From the NCBI RefSeq assembly GCF_039539345.1, contig NZ_BAABCY010000035.1, positions 62,001 through 126,000 of the forward strand: a stretch of 64,000 nucleotides of DNA, read 5' to 3'. The notes under the pieces are model-generated. The model was not told the origin of the DNA. It worked only from the letters and a program-made list of their open reading frames with translations, and made no database searches. A program made the position numbers and the translations under genes. The stretch is from Snuella lapsa (GTDB lineage Bacteria > Bacteroidota > Bacteroidia > Flavobacteriales > Flavobacteriaceae). Below, piece after piece: positions 43,456-51,900 of the stretch. The first letter of the stretch is position 1, and the number at the start of each line of letters is the position of its first letter.

Positions 43456-44864
43456 GAAAGGCAATTTGGTTGTTTTTATGTATAACGGGATTTACCTTTT
43501 CTCAAAATAAGCAAGTACTTTATGGGTTTTCAGAAATACCACAAGCGCTCATGCTTAATCCTGGAGGTGAGGTAAAGAACAATTGGTACTTTGGTATTCC
43601 ATTGTTGTCCCATATTCATACTAGTGTAGGAATATCGGGAAGTACTGTTTATGATGTTTTTGCTGATGATGGCGTAGATTTTAATACTAAGCTCCGTAAC
43701 GCTATATACAGTATGAGGTCTAACGATTTTTTTAGTGCTAATCAACAATTAGAAATTTTCTCTGGGGGTTTTGCTTATGGAACTAGTTATAATAAAAACA
43801 AGTACATAAGTTTTGGTATGTATCAAGAGTTTGATTTTATAACCTATTTCCCAAAAGATTATGCTATTCTGGCTTACGAAGGCAATCAAAATAATATTAA
43901 CAGGCGTTTTAATGCTGGTCATGCCAGTGCTAGTGCAGAAGTTATTTCTGTATTACATGTGGGGTACAATAAAAAAGTAAATAGAGCATTTTCATTTGGT
44001 GTTAGGGGTAAAATATATTCAAACATACTTAATATAGCGACCACTAAAAACAAAGGCTATTTTGTTACTGAATATGGTGAGAACAATTTTTATAACCATA
44101 TATTTAATTTGGATTTGGAACTTAGAACGTCGGGGCTGTCGAGTTTAACAGATGATGATGCAGATTCGGATGCAGTAGCTAGAGCATTAAAAAAGCGAGC
44201 ACTGTTTGGAGGTGATCTTGGCTTGGGGTTTGATATAGGTTTTTCCCATAAATTGTCAAAACAATGGACTGTAGATGGAAGTCTGTTAGATATTGGTTTT
44301 ATAAGTCATAGTAAAGATGTTGAAAACTATAAAATAGCGGGTAGCTATGCATTTGAAGGCGCCAATCCTATTTTTCCAGAAACCGGATCCGGACAAACGG
44401 CAGAGGAATACTGGAATGAAATTGAAGATGAGTTCGAAGCGTTATTTAATGTAGATACTACCGCTAAAAAATACATAACCTGGAGACCTATAAAAATGAA
44501 TGCTTCCCTAAATTATGCATTTGGAGAAAAAAGAAGTGAGGAATGTAACTGTTTAAAAGAAGATGTTGGATATCTTAATGCTGTAGGGGTACAGTTGTAT
44601 GCGATAAACAGACCTAAACAGCCGCAAATGGCTCTAACCGCATACTATTACAGGAGGTTGTTTAAAGGGTTGCGAGCTAAGGCAACATATACCATAGACT
44701 CCTATTCGTTTAATAACGTAGGCTTGGGGCTTTCAGTACATATTGGTGCAGTTAATTTTTATCTTATGGCAGATAATTTTATACAATATAAAAACATATA
44801 TGATGCACAAAGTGTATCTTTACAGTTAGGGTTTAACTATATATTTAATAAAAATGAAGACTAG
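43452..44864 (+). CDS. DUF5723-like outer-membrane beta-barrel protein
   Basis: This 470-residue protein has a signal peptide (1-19, ending TFSQN) and alternating aromatic strands typical of an outer-membrane barrel. The N-terminal segment FSEIPQALMLNPGGEVKNNWYFGIPLLSHIHTSVG matches the DUF5723 start as I remember it; the final strands LGLSVHIGAVNFYLMADNF and VSLQLGFNYIF suit a C-terminal barrel closure. The function of the family is unknown. It overlaps both neighbours (4 nt with the lipoprotein, 11 nt with the next gene), so the three proteins are probably made together as an envelope complex. Confidence 0.72.
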   Translation: MRKAIWLFLCITGFTFSQNKQVLYGFSEIPQALMLNPGGEVKNNWYFGIPLLSHIHTSVGISGSTVYDVFADDGVDFNTKLRNAIYSMRSNDFFSANQQLEIFSGGFAYGTSYNKNKYISFGMYQEFDFITYFPKDYAILAYEGNQNNINRRFNAGHASASAEVISVLHVGYNKKVNRAFSFGVRGKIYSNILNIATTKNKGYFVTEYGENNFYNHIFNLDLELRTSGLSSLTDDDADSDAVARALKKRALFGGDLGLGFDIGFSHKLSKQWTVDGSLLDIGFISHSKDVENYKIAGSYAFEGANPIFPETGSGQTAEEYWNEIEDEFEALFNVDTTAKKYITWRPIKMNASLNYAFGEKRSEECNCLKEDVGYLNAVGVQLYAINRPKQPQMALTAYYYRRLFKGLRAKATYTIDSYSFNNVGLGLSVHIGAVNFYLMADNFIQYKNIYDAQSVSLQLGFNYIFNKNED

Positions 44865-45693
44865 ATTTTTTTTGGTGTTAATAACACTTTTCATGGTTTC
44901 AAGCACATTCTCTCAAGTAAATTTAAATGATTACAAATATGTGATAGTGCCAAATAAATTTGATTTCTTAAAAGAAAAGAATCAATATCAATTAAATGCA
45001 TTGGCTCAATTTTTATTTAGGAAATATGGTTTTAATGCACTAATGGAGGGAGATGGATACCCAGAAGATATGGTACTTAATAGGTGTTTGACCTTAAAAT
45101 CGGATGTGATAAAGGATTCTGGACTTTTTAAAACGAAGTTAACCGTAGAATTGAAAGATTGTAATGATCGTGTTGTTTATACATCCGAAATAGGGGAAAG
45201 TAGAGAAAAAGAGTATGCAAAGGCTTATAATGAAGCGTTAAGGGAGGCTTTTAAATCCTTAGAAACACTTAATTATGAATACCAGCCAAAGAAAACGAAT
45301 GTTGTGGCTGTACAAGCGGTTGAAACCAAAGCAGAAGTATCAAAAGAGATAGCAACATTAAAAGAAGAAATAGCATCCTTAAAAAGAGAGAAACAAGCTG
45401 AAGTTAAGGAAACAAAAGTAGCTGTGGTTCCTGTTAAAACGGTTAAAAGTGAAGAATCTAATGTAAAAGAAAGTGTGTCTGGCGGTGTATTATATGCACA
45501 AGTTATTGAAAATGGATTTCAATTAGTGGACAGCACACCTAAAGTGATTTACAGGATTTTGAAAACTGGACTAGAAAATACATTTTTGGTTGAAAACAAA
45601 CAAGCCATTGTTTATAAAAAGGGAAACCTATGGGTTCTGGAATACTATGCTAACAGTGCTTTAAAGATGGAAGAACTCAATATTAAGTTTTAG
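44854..45693 (+). CDS. Secreted protein with central coiled coil, unknown function
   Basis: This 279-residue protein has a signal peptide (1-20, ending SSTFSQ). Residues about 22-120 form an alpha/beta domain with KYGFNALMEGDGYPEDM, residues about 150-180 a coiled coil (KEIATLKEEIASLKREKQAE), and residues 205-279 a small C-terminal domain beginning LYAQVIENGFQLVD. I recognise no family. It starts within the barrel gene (11-bp overlap). Together with the lipoprotein and the barrel this is a compact three-gene envelope unit. Confidence 0.65.
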   Translation: MKTRFFLVLITLFMVSSTFSQVNLNDYKYVIVPNKFDFLKEKNQYQLNALAQFLFRKYGFNALMEGDGYPEDMVLNRCLTLKSDVIKDSGLFKTKLTVELKDCNDRVVYTSEIGESREKEYAKAYNEALREAFKSLETLNYEYQPKKTNVVAVQAVETKAEVSKEIATLKEEIASLKREKQAEVKETKVAVVPVKTVKSEESNVKESVSGGVLYAQVIENGFQLVDSTPKVIYRILKTGLENTFLVENKQAIVYKKGNLWVLEYYANSALKMEELNIKF

Positions 45694-45714
45694 TGAGCTA
45701 TTGAAGGCAAACGG

Positions 45715-46992
45715 TTAATATCCATACTTGTCTTTCCAACGCTGTTTCAAAAATTCACGATGGGCATTTTCACGAGCATTGTTGCCTGGGTCGTAAAGTT
45801 TAGTGTTTTTTATGTTCTCGGGTAAAAACTCTTGATTGGCAAAATTTAGGTCATAGTTATGGGCATATTTATAATTTTCGCCATAACCTAATTCTTTCAT
45901 CAATTTTGTTGGTGCATTTCTAATTTCTAAAGGAACCGATAAGTCTCCAGTTTGTCTTACCAATTGCTGCGCTGTATTTATAGCTTTGTATGCTGCATTG
46001 CTCTTAGGGGAACAAGCCAAATACGTAGCACATTGGCTAAGTACTATTCTGGATTCAGGATAGCCAATAGCAGATACAGCTTGAAAGGTATTGTTTGCAA
46101 TTACCAAGGCAGTTGGGTTAGCGTTACCTATGTCTTCACTGGCTAAGATAAGTAATCGGCGTGCTATAAATTTAACATCTTCACCCCCTTCAACCATGCG
46201 TGCTAACCAATACACAGCAGCATTGGGATCGCTTCCTCGTATCGATTTAATAAAAGCAGATATAATATCGTAATGCTGTTCTCCCGTTTTATCGTAGCGT
46301 ACCGTATTGTTTTGGACCTTATCTAGAACCATGTCGTCAGTTATAACAATATCATCGCTACCGAGGGCATTGACAATAAGTTCAAATACATTAAGTAGTT
46401 TTCTGCCATCACCACCTGAAATTCTTAATAAAGCATTTGTTTCTTTTAATATTATATTCTTTTTAGAAAGATATTCATCTTTTTCGATGGCACGTTCTAA
46501 AAGAGTTTCTAAATCAGTCTTATCAAAGGCATTCAGAATATAAACCTGGCAGCGTGATAAAAGAGCAGGAATTACTTCAAAACTTGGATTTTCGGTAGTA
46601 GCCCCAATAAGTGTAATCCAACCTTTTTCTACGGCTTGTAACAAAGAATCTTGTTGTGATTTACTGAACCTATGAATCTCATCAATAAATAAGATGGGAT
46701 TTTTAGTAGTAAATAATCCTCCACTTTGTTTGGCTTTGTCAATAACATCACGAACATCTTTAACGCCCGAATTTATGGCACTTAGGGTGTAAAATGGTCG
46801 ACCAGATTCTGCTGCTATAATATTGGCAAGTGTAGTTTTTCCAGTGCCGGGTGGACCCCAAAATAACATAGATGGAATTAGACCCTGTTTAATGTGTTGT
46901 GTTAATGAACCATTTGCCCCAACCAAATGTGTTTGACTTACATAATCTGTTAATGTTTTGGGTCTTAAACGTTCTGCTAAAGGTTCATTCAT
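45715..46992 (-). CDS. rarA: Replication-associated recombination protein A (RarA/MgsA AAA ATPase)
   Basis: This 425-residue AAA+ ATPase acts at stalled replication forks. It has the family start PLAERLRPKTLTDYVSQTHLVG, Walker A GPPGTGKTT (46-54), Walker B LFIDEIHRFSKSQQDSLL, sensor 1 IGATTENPSFEV and arginine finger LLSRC. The tetramerisation domain follows, with YDIISAFIKSIRGSDPNAAVYWLARMVEGGED. The start codon is preceded after 4 nt by a promoter-like TAATTTTA. It is divergent from the rhomboid protease gene. Confidence 0.95.
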   Translation of the reverse strand: MNEPLAERLRPKTLTDYVSQTHLVGANGSLTQHIKQGLIPSMLFWGPPGTGKTTLANIIAAESGRPFYTLSAINSGVKDVRDVIDKAKQSGGLFTTKNPILFIDEIHRFSKSQQDSLLQAVEKGWITLIGATTENPSFEVIPALLSRCQVYILNAFDKTDLETLLERAIEKDEYLSKKNIILKETNALLRISGGDGRKLLNVFELIVNALGSDDIVITDDMVLDKVQNNTVRYDKTGEQHYDIISAFIKSIRGSDPNAAVYWLARMVEGGEDVKFIARRLLILASEDIGNANPTALVIANNTFQAVSAIGYPESRIVLSQCATYLACSPKSNAAYKAINTAQQLVRQTGDLSVPLEIRNAPTKLMKELGYGENYKYAHNYDLNFANQEFLPENIKNTKLYDPGNNARENAHREFLKQRWKDKYGY

Positions 46993-46996
46993 AATG

Positions 46997-47004
46997 TAAA
47001 ATTA
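46997..47004 (-). promoter_or_regulatory. Promoter-like box 4 nt before the rarA start
   Basis: Minus strand TAATTTTA followed by CATT and the ATG at 46992. The last base differs from TAnnTTTG and there is no -33 element, so this is one of the weaker members of the set. Confidence 0.3.
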
Positions 47005-47070
47005 AACTATTTATTACAGTGATGATAAGGAATCTTAAAAAAGAATTTAAGCTTAAAATGAATATCTGTT

Positions 47071-47220
47071 ATGTGTCATGATGCAAAAAAACAGTGTTTG
47101 GAGATTCCGGCGAAAGGAGTGATGTATTTGATATTCAAAGTGTTATTGATTTATGTGAGCTCTGTTCTGAATGAAACAATGCGTAAATCATTACTAATAG
47201 CGGATATTCAAAAAGTTTAA
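47071..47220 (+). CDS. Possible small protein (49 residues)
   Basis: An ATG-to-stop frame of 49 codons lies in the gap between rarA and the rhomboid gene. The product would start MCHDAKKQCLEIPAKG and contain a hydrophobic stretch VMYLIFKVLLIYVSSVL, so it may be a small membrane protein. A later ATG at 47122 is preceded by AAAGGAG, a Shine-Dalgarno-like sequence unusual for this group. There is no family match and it may be chance or a gene remnant. Confidence 0.2.
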   Translation: MCHDAKKQCLEIPAKGVMYLIFKVLLIYVSSVLNETMRKSLLIADIQKV

Positions 47221-47264
47221 ATGTGACAATATAACATCAAAATAAACTATGGATTATAATTTGA

Positions 47265-47272
47265 TATCTTTA
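47265..47272 (+). promoter_or_regulatory. Promoter-like box 4 nt before the rhomboid start
   Basis: TATCTTTA followed by TGTT and the ATG at 47277. The same box and 4-nt spacing precede rlmB and the DUF3052-like gene. No -33 TTG. Confidence 0.4.
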
Positions 47273-47276
47273 TGTT

Positions 47277-48014
47277 ATGGAAAAAAGAGAACATTTTAAA
47301 TTTTCTACAGGCGTAGTTGTATACCCAGTACTTTTCATACTTATTATTTGGATTGTGTTTTGGTTTGAGGTACGCTTCGGTTTTAATTTTAGTAAGTATG
47401 GTATATATCCATTGTCCGCTAAAGGACTACGTGGCATTATCTTGAGTCCATTTATCCATGGAGACATCAGCCATATTTATCATAATACAATACCTCTTTT
47501 TGTACTCTCTATGGCCTTGTTTTATTTTTATAGGCATATTGCTTGGAAAATTATTCTTTATGGTATTTTGATATCTGGATTTTTAACATGGTGCATAGGA
47601 AGACCTTCTTATCATATTGGAGCAAGCGGACTGATTTATATATTGGTAAGTTTTACGTTTTTTAAAGGCGTTTTTGCTAAACATTACAGGTTAATAGCTT
47701 TATCCTTGTTGGTTGTTTTTCTATATGGTAGCATGATATGGTATACTATGCCTGTTGAAGAAGGAATCTCTTGGGAAGGACATTTGTCAGGGATGATTAC
47801 AGGATTGTTATTTGCGCTAATTTTCAGAAAAGAAATAGCTAAACCTAAGAAGTTTGATTGGGAACATGAAGACTATAATGAAGAGGACGATCCTTTTTTG
47901 AAGCATTTCGATGCAGATGGTAACTTTATTGAAACAATTGATGAAGTAGGGGTAGAGGAGAACCAAACAATTGTGAATTACACATTTAAGATAGATAAAG
48001 AAAATAAAGAGTAA
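47277..48014 (+). CDS. Rhomboid family intramembrane serine protease
   Basis: This 245-residue membrane protease has six hydrophobic helices. The catalytic serine is Ser117 in HIGASGLIYI and the histidine is His169 in SWEGHLSG. The HxxHN motif (HIYHN, residues 66-70) supplies the oxyanion residues. The C-terminal 60 residues form a charged acidic cytoplasmic tail with EDDPFLKHFDADGNF. It would cleave single-pass membrane proteins; targets are unknown. It is divergent from rarA and convergent with rlmB. Confidence 0.92.
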   Translation: MEKREHFKFSTGVVVYPVLFILIIWIVFWFEVRFGFNFSKYGIYPLSAKGLRGIILSPFIHGDISHIYHNTIPLFVLSMALFYFYRHIAWKIILYGILISGFLTWCIGRPSYHIGASGLIYILVSFTFFKGVFAKHYRLIALSLLVVFLYGSMIWYTMPVEEGISWEGHLSGMITGLLFALIFRKEIAKPKKFDWEHEDYNEEDDPFLKHFDADGNFIETIDEVGVEENQTIVNYTFKIDKENKE

Positions 48015-48056
48015 AGAAAGACGGTTATCCTATACTTCAAAGAAAGACAATTTAGC

Positions 48057-48794
48057 CTAGTCTAAACGTTGACGTACAGCTTCATATAAAAATGCTCCAC
48101 ATGCTACCGAAACATTAAGCGACTCTATCTCACCCAGTAGTGGAAGTTTGGCTTTAGCATCTACTACTTTTAAAATAGACGGATTAATACCTCTGGCTTC
48201 GGACCCCATAATGATGGCGCAAGGTTCTTTAAAAGATACATCGAAAAGCGTATTATTCGTTTTTTCGGTGGCAGCAATTACTTTGATGCCCGATGCTTGC
48301 ATGTAGAATACAGCGTCTTTTATATGGTCTACTTTGCAAATAGGTACTTTAAACACTGCACCGGCACTGGTTTTAATGGTATCGCCATTAACGGGAGCAC
48401 CGCCTTTTTTCTGGATAATAATGCCGTCTACCCCTGTGCATTCGGCAGTTCTAATAATAGCACCAAAATTGCGAACATCACTTAGTTGATCTAATAGCAG
48501 GAACAAAGGCGTTTTCCCAGACTCCATAACGTTCAAAACCAATGTCTCTAAGTTATGAAAAGCGATAGGGGATATTTGTGCAACTGCTCCTTGGTGGTTC
48601 TTTTTAGTTAAGCGATTGAGTTTTTCAACAGGAACATAAGATTTATTAATACTATTTCTGTTAATAAGCGATTCCAACTCTTTAAACAGCTCACCTTGTA
48701 ACCCTTTTTGAAGAAATACTTTGTCTATTGTTTCGCCTGCATTTATGGCTTCTATAATGGCACGAATACCAAAAATTTGTGTTTGATCTTGCAT
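48057..48794 (-). CDS. rlmB: 23S rRNA 2'-O-methyltransferase (RlmB/SpoU family)
   Basis: This 245-residue SPOUT methyltransferase probably methylates G2251 of 23S rRNA. The N-terminal substrate-binding domain begins IFGIRAIIEAINAGETIDKVFLQKG. The trefoil-knot motifs are LDQLSDVRNFGAIIRTAECTGVDG (motif 1), AIIMGSEARGI (motif 2) and LPLLGEIESLNVSVACGAFLYEA (motif 3). A promoter-like TATCTTTA stands 4 nt before the start codon. Confidence 0.92.
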   Translation of the reverse strand: MQDQTQIFGIRAIIEAINAGETIDKVFLQKGLQGELFKELESLINRNSINKSYVPVEKLNRLTKKNHQGAVAQISPIAFHNLETLVLNVMESGKTPLFLLLDQLSDVRNFGAIIRTAECTGVDGIIIQKKGGAPVNGDTIKTSAGAVFKVPICKVDHIKDAVFYMQASGIKVIAATEKTNNTLFDVSFKEPCAIIMGSEARGINPSILKVVDAKAKLPLLGEIESLNVSVACGAFLYEAVRQRLD

Positions 48795-48798
48795 GGGG

Positions 48799-48806
48799 TA
48801 AAGATA
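48799..48806 (-). promoter_or_regulatory. Promoter-like box 4 nt before the rlmB start
   Basis: Minus strand TATCTTTA followed by CCCC and the ATG at 48794. Identical box and spacing to the rhomboid gene 1.5 kb away. Confidence 0.4.
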
Positions 48807-48929
48807 TAAAAGTTACCATTATAAAATTTAAATTATCTAAAGCGATAATTAGTTCAATGGACATTTTCTATTTTTTAACCCAAAAGAGGGTCTATTATTT
48901 TTTGTAAATTTATAGAAAAGTTAATCTAC

Positions 48930-51900
48930 ATGTTATTGAAAAAAAACACTAAATATTTTATTTTATTATTAGCAATTTTAGTAATCAATGTCGTAAATGG
49001 CCAGATTAATTTTATAGATAGGGCAGAAAGCTCAGGTTTGGGTATATCTTGTGGAACAACTTATCTAGGTAATGGAGTGTCCTTTTATGATTATAACAAA
49101 GATGGCTATGATGATTTAACCTTTGCAACTGAAGATGGACAAAACATACGGTTTTTTAAAAATACGGGTAGCAATGGTTTTATTGAAGAACATCTTAATA
49201 TTTCTGAATTAAACTATCAAACTAAACAAGTTAATTGGGTAGATATAGATAACGACGGAGATAAAGATTTATATGTTACGAGTGATACGAATGGAAATAG
49301 ATTATTTGTAAATGATGGCAATTTAAACTTTATTGACATTACGAATTTTTCAGGTTTGCCCGAGCAAAATATATTCACTTATGGAGCATCTTGGGGGGAT
49401 TATAACAATGATGGTTACTTAGATGTTTTTATTTGTAGTTTTGATTCTAATAAAGCAATTCCAAATTTTCTTTATAAAAATAATGGTGATAACACATTTA
49501 CTAATGTAAGTGAATCTGCTGGTATAAGTTCTTTAGGGCATTTGTCTTTTTGTGCAGCTTTTTTAGATTATAATAACGACGGTTGGCAAGATATTTATAT
49601 ATCTAATGATAGGATTTTTAATCCTAATATTTTATACAAGAATAACGGCGATGGTACGTTTACTGATAAAAGTCAGGAATCTAAATCAGATATAAGGATA
49701 GACGCAATGTCCGTAACCATTGATGACTTTGATAACGACGGTTGGTTTGATATATATGTAACTAATTCTCCTGATGATGGCAATGTTTTTTTAAGAAATA
49801 ATGGAAATGGCACTTTTACCGATATAGCTCCATCCACTGGAACCAAAGTTTTTGGTGTTTGTTGGGGAGCAGTTTTCCTGGATGCTGAAAATGATAAAGA
49901 TTTAGACTTGTACGTTAGTAGTTCGTTAAACGGGACTTCAGTTTATAATTCCTCTGTTTTTTTTGAGAATTTAGGCGATAATAAATTTCAAAGTGATATA
50001 AATGTAGGGTTTTTTAATGACAATAAGCCCAGTCATTCAAATGCAATTGGAGATGTAAATAATGATGGTTTATACGATATTATTGTGTCTAATACGGATG
50101 ATGAGTTTATTAATCTTTGGATGAACGAATCTGTTACTAACAATAATTGGTTAAGGATAGAGTTAGAAGGAACTGTAAGTAACCGAGATGGAATAGGATC
50201 GGTAATAGAGATTTCTGCAAACGGTACAAAACAATACCGTTATACGTTGTGTGGAGAAGGGTATTTATCTCAAAACTCGTCATCCGAAATATTTGGAGTT
50301 GGGAGTGATACTTTAGTAGATTATGTTAAAGTAAAATGGTTAAGTGGTATTGAAGACTATTATTATAACGTTGATGTTAACCAATCACTAACTTTAAAAG
50401 AAGGTACAGGCAGTACGATTATCCCAGTATATGGATGTAAAAATCCTAATTCATGCAATTTTAACCCCAATGCAACTATTGATGATGGTTCGTGTGTTTT
50501 TGCTGAGTCAGGGGTTATTCTTGGAAAGTCTAATTCTATTCCGCTGAGAACAGAGAAATATACTCATAGTTTAACTGGCAGAGAAGCATACTTTTGGACG
50601 GTTGTGAATGGAGAAATTCTTGATGGACAAGGTACAAATACAATTAGTGTTAAGTGGGATATAGCCTCTAAAGGTGTTGTTTCGGTTGTTAATAAGAATG
50701 ATAATTGCATGTCTAATGCTGTTTCTTTAGAGGTGCCCTTATCTATAAATTTGCGTTTAGAAGATGCTAATTATTCTGTAGCAAGATTATGGAACGAACT
50801 ATTGCTGGAAGCTATAAGGACAGATTATGCAAGACCTACAGTTCATGCTCGAAATTTGTTTCATACAAGTATCGCAATGTATGATTCGTGGGCCATTTAT
50901 AATAAGAATAATGAAGCTTATTTAATTGGTAAGGATTTACATGGTTTTATTTGTGACTTTGATGGCTTTTCACATTCTGTAGATTATCAGGTTTCTGATG
51001 CAGTTAATAAAACTTTAAGTTTTGCTGTTTATAGGTTGTTAGAGCACAGGTTTAGAAAATCTCCAAACTGGGAAACTATTTCAAAACGCTTAGATGAGTT
51101 AATGGAGCTACTAGGTTATGATATTAATTATAATTCTATTGACTATTCAAATGGAGAACCTGCTGCTTTAGGCAATTTTATTGGAGCTAAAATAATTGAA
51201 TATGGACTTCAAGATGGTTCGAATGAATTAAATGGGTATACCAACGAATATTATTTTCCTGTAAATGAGTCTTTAGCTCCAATTGTTAGTGGCAACGAAA
51301 CCATTTCTAACCCTAATAGATGGCAACCACTTTCATTAGATGTGTATATTGATCAAAGTGGGAATATAGTGTCTCCTACTAATTCTGTTCCAGAATTTTT
51401 GAGTCCAGAATGGGGTAATACGCTTCCTTTTTCTTTGAAGCAGAAAGATTTGAGTATTTATTCTCGAAATTCAAACAGTTATAGAGTATACCATGACCCT
51501 GGAGCACCTCCTTTTATAGATGCAGAAGATGCTTCTTTATCTAATGTGTACAAGTGGGGGTTTTCTTTGGTTTCCATTTGGAGTTCTCATCTGTCTCCTA
51601 ATGATGGTGTAATGTGGGATATATCTCCGAAATCTATAGGTAACATAGCATCAAGTTCTTTTCCTAATGATTTTTATGCTTATAAAGATTTTTATAACCA
51701 GATTGAAGGAGGAGATATTGGTAATGGCCACAATTTAAATCCAATCACAAATCAAGCTTATGTCGAGCAAATAGTGCCTAGAGGAGACTATACTAGGGTT
51801 CTGGCTGAATTCTGGGCTGATGGCCCCGACTCAGAAACCCCTCCAGGGCATTGGTTTGTTTTGTTAAATTATATTAATGACCACCCATTAATTCAAAAGA

